From the NCBI RefSeq assembly GCF_036320965.1, contig NC_092281.1:10567219-10631218 (forward strand): a stretch of 64,000 nt of DNA, written 5' to 3'. The stretch comes from Panulirus ornatus (lineage: Eukaryota > Arthropoda > Malacostraca > Decapoda > Palinuridae). The notes beneath the pieces were generated by a model. It ran no database searches. It was not told the DNA's origin and was given only the letters and a program-made list of their open reading frames with translations. This document shows, piece after piece, positions 21,426-31,555 of this stretch. The translations under genes were made by a program, and so were the position numbers. Every line of letters begins with the position of its first letter. The first letter of the stretch is position 1.

Positions 21426-21529
21426 TGCATTCTACTATAGGGTGAAAAAACACCAGGACTATACAAGGCTAAATAGTTGAATTGAAAACAGCTTCTGTTA
21501 GGGGACACGTAGATACAATTCGCGTTGTC

Positions 21530-21590
21530 AGCATAGCTCCCAGCTACAACCCAACTCCCAGCTACAGCCCAGCTCCCAGCTACTGCCCTC
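21530..21590. repeat. 18-bp tandem repeat, about 3 copies
   Basis: CTCCCAGCTACAGCCCAG and close variants recur three times. Confidence 0.85.
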
Positions 21591-21864
21591 AACCTTGCTA
21601 TGATACAGTGATACGAAACACACGTCTGTATCAATTCGCGGACAAATGTATCTTTCGGTGTAGATATTACGTACACAATAGACACCGGGGTCAAAATTTC
21701 CCAAACCTTGTGTGACCCCTTCGCTGCCTCACAGACAGAAGGTCTTTGAAATCTGTTTTACCGAAAGACTTAAAGACTAATTGACAACAAAGGCTGACAA
21801 AGTATTACGAGACTGCAGAATGAAAATGTCAGGTCATGTGTGACTATCAAACATTCAGTCCTTG

Positions 21865-21866
<2 letters not shown>

Positions 21867-21928
<62 letters not shown>
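21867..21928. repeat. (TA)n microsatellite, flank of R8 copy 2
   Basis: Pure AT of 62 bases ending at the element edge. Confidence 0.97.
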
Positions 21929-21931
<3 letters not shown>

Positions 21932-22163
21932 CCCTGGGGATAGGGGAGAAAGAATACTTCCCACGTATTCCCTGCGTGTCGTAGAAGGCGACTAAAAGGG
22001 GAGGGAGCGGGGGGCTGGAAATCCTCCCCTCTCGTTTTTTCTTTTTTGATTTTCCAAAAGAAGGAACAGAGAATTGGGCCAGGTGAGGGTATTCCCTCAA
22101 GGCCCAGTCCTCTGTTCTTAACGCTACCTCGCTAATGCGGGAAATGGCGAATAGTTTGAAAGA

Positions 22164-22166
<3 letters not shown>
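21929..22166 (-). mobile_element. Interspersed repeat R8, most complete copy, TA-bracketed
   Basis: Inverted relative to 7,988-8,194 and nearly identical over about 200 bases. It extends about 40 bases further, with GGGAATACGTGGGAAGTATT and a near-palindromic edge TATCCCTGGGGATA at 21,929-21,942 read on the plus strand. (TA)n arrays touch both ends. No open frame, and the class is not determined. Confidence 0.88.

Positions 22167-22235
<69 letters not shown>
22167..22235. repeat. (TA)n microsatellite, other flank of R8 copy 2
   Basis: Pure AT of 69 bases starting directly at the element edge. Confidence 0.97.
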
Positions 22236-22238
<3 letters not shown>

Positions 22239-22795
22239 GGTGCCGCCAACTGGACTATGGCTGATCCGTTACTTCGGGGCTTTGTAAATAATCCCGAGTT
22301 TTTACGAGAGGCGTCGCGTGGTGTGTGTGTGTGTGTGTGTGTCCCTCTGCTAGACCGGGGCTGTCAGGGAGTCAGCAGCGATAAAGGACGCAAGCGGTGG
22401 TGGCGCTCCAAGGGATCGGCAATATTGGCCCAGCCCCTCACAAAACTCCACACGAGACGTGGGGTGGAAAAAAAAAAATATATCAGGACGCTTTCCTAGT
22501 GAGTGAGTGAGTGAGTGAGTCTCTCTCTCCAGGGGGAGGAGCGATGGCCACCAGAACTGTTATGGTCAGCAGCTCGACACCAATGGCTAGTCCGATAGTC
22601 GACAGTCACTTTGTGACGAATTGTGGAGAGGAATTTTTACCACACACACACACACACACACACACACATCGGGTATAAGCTGTGTGCACGTATGTATCCA
22701 TAGATAGGAGTCAAGACATGGTACATATATATATACAACGTTGGAAAACGGGGCAACACAAGCGTAAAACTCGTTTCCCATCATACAAATTGTAA

Positions 22796-22835
<40 letters not shown>

Positions 22836-23038
22836 ACACCATACATACATCTACATACACACGCTCGTACATAAGCCATTGGTACAAAATTCTACATTCT
22901 TTTATACAGGTTTAATTGGATAATACTATTCTTTTCCTAATTACAAGAAAAAAAAAATTGGAGCAATTACAGGGCAAAGGTTGACTCGCTTAATTTTTAC
23001 TGAGGTTTAAGGAAAGTTTATATCATTAACTTTATAAC
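22236..23038. other. Spacer with several short simple repeats
   Basis: Contains (GT)n at 22,320-22,342, (GTGA)n then CT at 22,498-22,530, (CA)n at 22,640-22,668 and (CA)n at 22,797-22,832. No gene recognised. Confidence 0.8.
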
Positions 23039-23515
23039 GACCCTTCATTACGACGGTATATTCTTAAGTACAACGGTGCGATCCTTGAGTACGACGGTAC
23101 GACCCTTAATTACGACGGTATGACCATTAAGTACGACGGTGCGACCCTTGAGTACGAAGGTACGTCCCTTAATTACGACGGTACGACCCTTAATTACGAC
23201 GGTGTGACCCTTGAGTACGACGGTACGACCCTTAATTACGACGGTGCGACCCTTGAGTACGACGGTACGACCCTTAATTACGACGGTGCGACCCTTGAGT
23301 ACGACGGTACGACCCTTAATTACGACGGTGCGACCCTTGAGTACGACCCTTAATTACGACGGTGCGACCCTTAATTACGACGGTGCGACCCTTGAGTACG
23401 ACGGTACGACCCTTAATTACGACGGTACTACCCTTAATTACGACGGTATGACCATTAAGTACGACGGTACGACCCTTGAGTGCGACGGACTGAACCTTCT
23501 TTCTACGGATCAAGC
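23039..23515 (-). repeat. 21-bp minisatellite family, locus 4a
   Basis: About 22 copies in minus orientation. Two unit types, CCTTGAGTACGACGGT and CCTTAATTACGACGGT, alternate over much of 23,180-23,350, giving a 42-bp second-order period. One truncated unit at about 23,340 (GTACGACCCTTAATTACG) interrupts it. Confidence 0.96.
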
Positions 23516-23535
23516 CAAAGGCTAGGCCATCAAGC

Positions 23536-23700
23536 CCAAGGGTCGTACCGTCGTGCTCAAGGGTCGTACCATCGTGCTCAAGGGTCGTACCGTCGTGCTC
23601 AAGGGTCGTATCATCGTGCTCAAGGGTCGTGCCGTCGTGCTCAAATGGTCGTCGTACCGTCGTGCTCATAAGGTCGTTCGTACCGTCGTGCTCAAAGGAC
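23536..23700 (+). repeat. 21-bp minisatellite family, locus 4b, opposite orientation
   Basis: About eight copies of CTCAAGGGTCGTACCGTC facing locus 4a, with about 20 bases of non-repeat sequence between them. The last units gain insertions (ATGGTCGTCGTACC, AAGGTCGTTCGTACC). Confidence 0.95.
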
Positions 23701-23764
23701 TCAAAATATCATCAAACCAAAATGGATACAAGAAGAAGCTAAGCAACAATGGCCATTCCAATAC

Positions 23765-23767
<3 letters not shown>

Positions 23768-23826
<59 letters not shown>
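23768..23826. repeat. (CT)n microsatellite
   Basis: Pure CT of 59 bases. Confidence 0.97.
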
Positions 23827-23830
<4 letters not shown>

Positions 23831-24129
23831 GAGCAAAACTGAAAAAAAAATATGCCATGTTTCTCACGACGGTTGCCAGAAAATGAGGCATAAGTTTCCC
23901 CTGATGGAAGCCCGAGGGACATGCCTCGCGGAGGTTCATTCGAATGTTGGGTTCGAATCATACATGATCTATGAACCTTTAGATGCTTCACCACGGTGGT
24001 TCGGGCGAAGCCAAACAACCAAAATATAATTAATCATTTCTCGTATTAATCAAAAGACTTTCGCACATTAGCTGTTATTAACCAATTTGATAATTAAGAT
24101 GTCACTTAAATCAAGAGGTTTAATTTCTC

Positions 24130-24300
24130 ATGATATTCCATGGTATGGTGTGATGACAGCGTTGCTGATTATGAATCACTTGGATTCACGTTCGAGTCCA
24201 AGACAAGGGCAGTCGGCTCACAGCCGTACAAGGTGTTCATCTTCCTCTTGGGATCGGTCAATACACGGGGTTTTATTGCAGGTCAAGGTAAGTCATGATA
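24130..24300 (+). mobile_element. Probable tRNA-derived SINE
   Basis: A TATGGTGTGATGACAGCG stretch (A-box position) is followed about 35 bases later by the B-box-like CACGTTCGAGTCC at about 24,189-24,201. Then comes a body AGACAAGGGCAGTCGGCTCA and GGTGTTCATCTTCCTCTTGG, which I recall as a common decapod SINE body. The tRNA part is too decayed to name an amino acid. Confidence 0.5.
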
Positions 24301-24324
24301 GAGCCCTAGGACTCATTTTCTAGA

Positions 24325-24329
<5 letters not shown>

Positions 24330-24372
<43 letters not shown>
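24330..24372. repeat. (AC)n microsatellite
   Basis: Pure AC tract of 43 bases. Confidence 0.97.
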
Positions 24373-24374
<2 letters not shown>

Positions 24375-24449
24375 AGAAACGAAAACATAACTCACGAACA
24401 TAACACGAATACACGGTAAAACACACAAAACAGACACAAATAATATAGC

Positions 24450-24492
24450 AGCTTCAAGGCTGCGCTACAATCAGTAGCAAGGAAAACAATGG
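24450..24492 (-). mobile_element. Interspersed repeat R4, core fragment
   Basis: CAGCTTCAAGGCTGCGCTAC then AATCAGTAGCAAGGAAA is the reverse complement of the R4 core (CTGCTACTGA..GTAGCGCAGCC) seen at 4,540-4,580. Confidence 0.6.
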
Positions 24493-25799
24493 ACGCTGAG
24501 TAAGAAGCTCCTTGACGGCAGTGGTACACCCATACATCCAAAAACAATAGAATCACAACCTCGCCAAAGCCACTAACGATATCATCACAACCTCGCCGAA
24601 GATGATGACTTCGAACACACACACATAAACTGTACGAGTTCGAAGTGGCTATCACCAGGGGCACGCCACTTTAGAAACATTAATCAAGTCGAACATTGAG
24701 CAACAGCGTTAGATTATAGTCCTATGCATCAGTCCCCCAGTACGACCAACGCCTGGCTAGTGCAGCACTTGGCACATAGAAATAATAAATGGGTAACACA
24801 ATTCTGGAAAGGTTTATGGAGTCATACGCCCTACGAAGCGGTACGCGTTCGAATCACCTGAAGCTCATACATCAGGCCATACCTAAATCTACGAAACAGT
24901 CGTATCAAAACATGTAAAAGAAATATATGTAACTTATGAAAAAGCGTATGTATATATATATACCCTCCCTCCTTATGAAAATGTGTATATATTATGCCCT
25001 CCCTCCTTCATCGAGACTCGACACTAGTGCAGGAGTCATACGTACAGGTTCGAGGCCAATCAACACCATGTCCGACACTTGTTTACTCGTAATCCCCGGG
25101 TCGAACTCATGTCACCCAGCTCATCACCTAGTCATTGAACCGCCTCAATGTAAAATTCACCCCTTGACCCAGCCACATACGGGGGAGAATCGATCTCAGG
25201 CGTAAGCGAAAACAATCTTCATTGCTCAGGAGGCCGCTTAGAACCATAATGGCTGGGATAATGACGGTAATTGAAGATGATTCGCTAAATTTGATGTGTG
25301 ATGCTCCGAAGCGATGCTTCGTAAATGGAGTTTACTTAGTGAATCTGCATCGATTTCTTGGCCTTTTCGTGTTAACCTCCTTTTTTCTTAAAGGTCACCG
25401 TTGTTGCGATAAAGCTATACTTACATATGATTTTTTAGGTAATTCGGATAAAAAAAACAAAATCTTGTAACGAATGAAACACCATCGTAGTGAATCACCT
25501 TCTTCCACGTCCCAGCTTTTATGAAGCTTTGATTCGGTTAGGTAGTTCGGGTTTCCGCCCTGCATTATTAACTCCAAAGCAATTAAGCACTGTTTGCAAT
25601 TCACTTGTTACATTCCAGTTGATTAAAAGTCAATACATTATTTTTTCCTCATACAAAAAAAAAGAAAAAGAAGATTTTCATTTCCCCTGCTTCATCCGCC
25701 ATCAGTTTAATTAAACACTTACCTTCATCTTGCCCTGATGGTGAGGAGAACTTGCTTCTGTCCACGTGTGCAGAGGCGGTGCCCCAGCGAGAGACAAGG
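24493..25799. other. Unassigned region with scattered tRNA B-box-like words
   Basis: GCGTTCGAATCAC (about 24,847), AGGTTCGAGGCC (about 25,046) and GGGTCGAACTC (about 25,098) resemble tRNA B boxes. They could be SINE debris, but no complete head was found. From 25,240 to 25,720 the sequence is AT-rich without recognised features. Confidence 0.4.
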
Positions 25800-25830
25800 C
25801 GAGAGAGAGAGAGAGAGAGGGAGGGAGAGA
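25800..25830. repeat. Short (GA)n tract
   Basis: GA tract with GGGA interruptions. Confidence 0.9.
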
Positions 25831-27967
25831 GCCAGCCTCTTCACCACGAGTAATCTTTCACATTTTCATCCTTCAGGTGATACGTGGGGGAAGGTCGCAC
25901 GGCTCTGCAGGACTTGTGTGCGCGACGAAGGACTGCACCACAGGCGTTGGTAGACAGATTCACAACCCAAGGTGTTCTCTTCCAGGAGCTCCGTGGGATG
26001 ACCAGAGATGCGAAATCTTCCACGAGAAGCGATTGTAGACGGCTGGACGAGATGCACAGACACACACACAAGCACTCACAGACACAGAGTTTCTGGTTTG
26101 GCCGGGCGCGAAGGTGAAATTGGCGAGGACCAGGAGGTCGACCCCACGATGTCGCCCGCCCTTCCAGACTTCGTAGTTAACTGGATCAGATTTGGATCCT
26201 CCTCTGCCGACGCAAGGGAAGGGAGGGGAGTTTAAGTGTCTCACGGGCCGCAGCGAGACATGCAGGTCTCCTGGCTTGTTTAACGACCCCGATCCTCCAA
26301 GTTTAATGGCTTTACTTCGAAAGTTTCATAGGGGTTTTTTTTTGCATTTTTGGCTCCTGATTGAATTATTGTGGCGAGTTTCACTGGATATCCCCCCAAG
26401 GTGCTTAACGAAGCTGAAGTTCAACGCGACACTTTAGGATGATGGAACCACCTTCGATATCAATTCCACTTATGAATTTCCTGAACTTTTCAACACACGG
26501 GGATAAATACTTAATACTTTTTATATAGGTTTTCATGTCAAAGTAATATATGAGTATGTATGGTAATTATTATCAGTTCTGGTTTTGCGTTAACTGTACC
26601 GTATCATTTGCATGTAATTACTTAGTGACTAAAGTAGTTTTCTCTTATCGTAAAGAATCAACTTAAATCCACACGCAACATAAAGAAAATAATGTTTTGT
26701 TTTGTTTTTCTTCTGAGAAACTAAAAGGAGAGATTAATCACCAAAGACTAAAAGCCACGGAAAAAAACTGATTAATATCACACTGATCATCATTTACTTT
26801 CATGTCTGTATAGTTCTTTTAAGTTGTGATAAAGTTAGGTGAGTTTACATTTGTGTTCTATACTTAACAGAAAAGAGATATAAAAGTTTTCAATGTCCAC
26901 AGCGTATCAGAAGAAACCACAGGAATCGAGAGAGAAACTTGATGCAGCAAGCCAAAAAAGAAGAGACGAAGACCGCCTTCAAAGGGGGTTCGGTCTGTGA
27001 CACAGACCCTCAACCGCCGACGTCTGCCACAGCACTGACGGACTCTCTTTCTGTGCCTCGGCGCCGCGCCTGGCAGGGGGAACCAACCACACGCTGCCGG
27101 GCAAGGGGGGGAAGGAAAGGAAAAAGTGTCGCACAGGTAAACGGATCCCCACTATCGTGAGGAATTTACGATCTCGTGGCATAAAGCAGTGTTTGTACCA
27201 AAGGCCTAACTCTCCCCCGAAGATATTTCAATCGCTTAAAGAAGACCTCTGGTACTCTACGTTACAATCAAGCAATGAGAATTCACTCTGCCATTTTTCA
27301 ATGTCAAGTGAATACGAAAGTGAGGAATACATCGTTTTTTTTTTTTCTCCATTTTTTTTTTGCTAAAGATTCGCGTCTCGTTACTAAGTAAATGGCAGTA
27401 GCAAACATGCTTAACAACGGGCCAAGCTATATTGATTGTCTCCCTGATGAACGAGTTCACTAGGACCAGCGAATGAGTCACTGGCGACTCATTAATTCAT
27501 AGCAGAGGGACGAGATCAATTTTTGAACGACTTGAGTTCACTTAAATACGAGTTCAAACCAAGAGACGATTTCATCAGCTCAAGATATCTAATCATACCC
27601 TTTTTTTTTTGCTGTTGTTGTTGTTGTTCGTATGTTCTTTGTTTCACGAATGACGCGCACCTGTACGATAGTCCACATGGGAAAATGAGTTACATATTTG
27701 ATGATGACGACTAGAGGCCAGTCGTAATTGAAGTGGCACCAGAGGCTAATTTAGCTTAATGTAGAGTGCTTTTCCTTTTTTCCTCCCTCTCACATCAGTA
27801 GCGGCAACTCATTAACACCGGTGAACGTAGTAGTCTGGGAGACCTCGGGTCATTCTAGAGAACGAACACTCCTGGCTATTTAGGCCTCTTAATATCGCTC
27901 ATTGGCGGTGATCAGTTGCCAGTGGATGAGGAACGAGTCAAGGAGGAGGTGTTACGAGGCGACTAGG

Positions 27968-27974
<7 letters not shown>
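25831..27974. other. Unassigned low-repeat region
   Basis: The longest stretch here without tandem repeats. Open frames are under 95 residues, overlap on both strands and show no known domain. GC rises at 25,870-26,280 and 26,980-27,130. If a host exon exists in this window these are plausible places, but I see no exon-intron structure that I would defend. Confidence 0.4.
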
Positions 27975-28044
<70 letters not shown>

Positions 28045-28154
28045 AACAGAGAAAGAAAGGAGGTGCAAGAGAGAGAGAGAAAAAAAAAGGGTAGAGAAAG
28101 AATAAGAAACAGGGGCAGGTAGGGTGAGTGGAACACAGACCCGGAGGGAGGAAG

Positions 28155-28212
<58 letters not shown>
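27975..28212. repeat. Two (GA)n tracts, same orientation
   Basis: GA at 27,975-28,040 and 28,158-28,212, separated by about 115 bases of purine-rich sequence. Over about 235 bases almost the whole plus strand is purine. Confidence 0.96.
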
Positions 28213-28214
<2 letters not shown>

Positions 28215-28516
28215 AGCCAGAGCCAGAGCCAGCCAAGCGCCTCCCAATCACTCCTCACTGATACATCTTGATTATTTACACAGGAGCAGAACACGGCACC
28301 AGTATATCACCAGAGTACCAATCCAATATCTCCTCGGCTGGGGCGAGGCTCCTCATCCTTACGCCACACACATCACACTCCTCCTTTCCTCCTCCCCCAG
28401 CGAGGTACTGGGGGAGTGGTGGAGAAGGGGTAGCCAAACGCCCCACCACCCACTCCAACCCCATAGCCGAAGGGGTGGGAACTCCCTCCACCAATCAGCG
28501 AGCTCGTTGTGAAAGC

Positions 28517-28548
<32 letters not shown>

Positions 28549-28794
28549 TGGAGTACTGGCAAGTTGTGGAAGGTCCTGTCGGCTGATTTCTAGTGATTTA
28601 CACACACTCCCGTTGGCTTTTCTTAAGTTTACAACCCTCGATATGTCCCGGGCGTGACCCGGGGGGTTGTGGAAGCTGGGGTCAGAGGGCGAGGACATCG
28701 TTGTACATGCTCTTCGATCGTAAGCCTGGTACAGCGAACGTAAAACCTCTTCGTCACTTGACTGACGTACCCGCACGAAAACACCGTTCGAATC
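28213..28794. other. Unassigned spacer with (GT)n at 28,519-28,547
   Basis: No gene recognised apart from repeat-derived frames. Confidence 0.45.
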
Positions 28795-29145
28795 CCACAC
28801 GAATCTTACCAACACGAAACCATACCGTAACCAAACGAAGGACATTCGTAAACACACGAAATATTCGCGTAACCACACGAAACTTTGACGTAAGCACACG
28901 AAACATTGACGTAAGCACACGAAACATGTACATAACCACACGAAACATTCACATAACCACACGAAATATGTTCCTGATCTCACAAAACATTTACGCAAAC
29001 ACACGAAACATATTCCTAACCACACGAAACACATTCCTAACCACACGAAACATTTACGCAAACACACGAAACATATTCCTAACCACACGAAACATTCCTA
29101 ACCACACGAAACATTGACGCAAACACACGAAACATATTCGTAACC
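28795..29145 (+). repeat. 21-bp minisatellite (ACACGAAACATT type), about 16 copies
   Basis: Degenerate period of 21 bases with consensus CACACGAAACATTNACGNAA. Some units lose three to six bases. It is unrelated to the CTCAAGGGTCG family. The frames of 174 (+) and 197 (-) residues here consist of 7-residue repeats. Confidence 0.93.
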
Positions 29146-29416
29146 CTAGCGGCCATCCAGCACAATGGAACAAATAGGAGGGACACTCCGCCCAGCCGGG
29201 AGAACCCACAACGACAATTGCTTAAATGACCATAAAGGAAGGAGTCTATTACCTCCCACCGTCTGCCTACGTGCTGACGTAACCCTACTAACCAAACCTG
29301 ATGGTCGAGCCTCAAGTACACTGCGGTGGATTTTGAGGTTCCTCCTCGTATCTTCCTCCATCATTATTCCTATTATCATTTTGTTGTTATCATTATCATC
29401 ATCATTATTATTAGTT

Positions 29417-29450
<34 letters not shown>

Positions 29451-29493
29451 TAGCAGTAGTAGTAGTAGTGGTATTAGTAGTGGTAGTAGCATT

Positions 29494-29547
<54 letters not shown>

Positions 29548-29690
29548 TTAGTAGTGGTAGTAGCATTGTAGTAGAAGTAGTAGTAGTAGCAGTAGTAGTA
29601 GTGTTAATAGTAGTATCAGTGTTAGTAATAGTAGTAGTAGTAGTAGTAGTAGTAGTAGCGGTAGTAGTAGTGGTAGGAGTGGTAGTTAAT
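29417..29690 (+). repeat. (TAG)n trinucleotide array
   Basis: Long TAG/GTA tract with interruptions (GTGGTA, GCATTG, GTATTA). A phrase around GTGGTATTAGTAGTGGTAGT occurs twice about 73 bases apart, indicating internal duplication. Confidence 0.96.
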
Positions 29691-29734
29691 ATATTCTAAA
29701 AAAAAAAGAATATCTTAAGGGAGTACTGCTGGTT

Positions 29735-29770
29735 CAAGGTTGCGCGCTACAATCAGTAGCAGGGAGAGGA
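29735..29770 (-). mobile_element. Interspersed repeat R4, core fragment
   Basis: GTTCAAGGTTGCGCGCTACA then ATCAGTAGCAGGGA is the reverse complement of the R4 core. Confidence 0.55.
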
Positions 29771-29823
29771 AGGACTACTTTGAGGTGAGATGGTTTACGA
29801 TGAGACTGTGCTTGGATGATACA

Positions 29824-29824
29824 A

Positions 29825-29876
<52 letters not shown>
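29824..29876. repeat. Compound (CA)n-(GA)n microsatellite
   Basis: CA to 29,841 passes into GA to 29,876. Confidence 0.96.
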
Positions 29877-29878
<2 letters not shown>

Positions 29879-29995
29879 ACTACATGAGAATAATAAAACC
29901 CTGACCTTCTGCCCATCCAATAAAAATCTGACCATACGACCACCCCATCCAAAGCAATATCCATCCTCAAGTGTTCCTCGACACGTTTGAACTGA

Positions 29996-30205
29996 ACGAC
30001 TCAACTCGTGAACCATCCCCGAACCACCCTCCTCGACTCAACTCGTGAACCATCCCCGAACCACCCTCCTCGACTCAACTCGTGAACCACCCTCCTCGAC
30101 TCAACTCGTGAACCACCCCCGAACCATCCTCCTCGACTCAACTCGTGAACCATCCCCGAACCACCCTCCTCGACTCAACTCGTGAACCACCTACGAACCA
30201 CCCTC
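29996..30205 (+). repeat. 37-bp minisatellite, about 6 copies
   Basis: CGACTCAACTCGTGAACCA begins at 29,996, 30,033, 30,070, 30,096, 30,133 and 30,170. One unit is 11 bases short, from loss of one of its two GAACCA segments. Confidence 0.94.
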
Positions 30206-30901
30206 CCTGCCAACATCATCGACCCCCTACGACTTCCTCACTCGACCGACGTTCTAAAACCGACCTGTCGAACTCCCGCTGACACGACGTCGAACTCCCT
30301 GAGGGAACGGGACGAGTTGACCAGCTCATTAATGACCACTACGTAACGATGCTTAACAAACGAGATTAAGTCTTAAGACAAGACATTCCCAGGACGGACC
30401 CCTTATAGCTCTGGAGTCGTTAGGGGTCTTAAAATGGCATCGAACTAGAGACACGAAGAGCCAAAAGCAAAGAAAGGTATGCTGTAGCCAGGCATGGTGT
30501 GTGTGTGAGGTCATCTCTTGTAGCGAATTAAGATACGAAAAGAGAAATCTGGTTTTCGACATCAGTGGCTTCCAGGTTCACAGGGACGAAATGGAACTCC
30601 CGCTAAAGACTTTCAGTCTCCCCAGCGGAACAGAAAACGGCAGATTTGGCATTGCCGGGAGTCACCCTAGTCCGCTGGCTTGGCACTTCCCAGACAAGAC
30701 TTAGTGATGACTGCTGGTGACACTGACACACATATACATACATATATTTGTATGTATATATACCCCGGTACTTACCCTGACCCAGCTGTAAGTACCGTCA
30801 GGTAAGTAGGACGATGGCCATCAGAAACAAGAAGTAACACGCTTCAACAGAGTAACGTCTCGTAACGCAAAATATAACATTTACAACGGTCCTCCCCACT
30901 G

Positions 30902-30933
<32 letters not shown>

Positions 30934-31208
30934 CGTCCCCAGTTTTATGTGTTTGTTCGTCACGAACACGGAGACTCGTCGCCTCTTCTTCACATGAAAA
31001 ATATATCAATATTGTCACGAACCAGATTTGTAATCTAAGACCTTATCAGATATCACGGTGGAGTTCATGACGCCGACCAACACCACTAACTGTCACCATT
31101 AGGTTAGAGCAATTATCTCTCGACATCATTATCGTGTTGTACTCAACACCCTCGAGTTATCTGCTGCGTATCTCCATGCGTACGTACATATACGCGCGTA
31201 TGCACGAA

Positions 31209-31240
<32 letters not shown>

Positions 31241-31510
31241 CGACGATGAAAGAAAGCACACTATACAAATATTCTTGAATATTTTCGTGGAGTCTTCGAC
31301 AGATCTTCATTACGATCAGTCCAACTTGAGCGTTATCACAGTACGGATATATTCAGAAAATGTAGATAAGACAATGACCTTTGATTCTAGGACTGACGTA
31401 CCGGTCTAGATTCGCATAGGACGTGAATGGAAGAGAACGAACTTTTGCAATTCCGAAGACTGTGTCTTTGAGACCTTCTGACGAGCTGTGTGTACATAAT
31501 ATTAAGTTAC

Positions 31511-31555
<45 letters not shown>

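Noticed and set aside
25738..26244. Cluster of overlapping 70-95 residue frames as exons
   Set aside because: They occur on both strands in a locally GC-rich stretch. Candidate splice signals are no better than chance and no protein family is recognisable.
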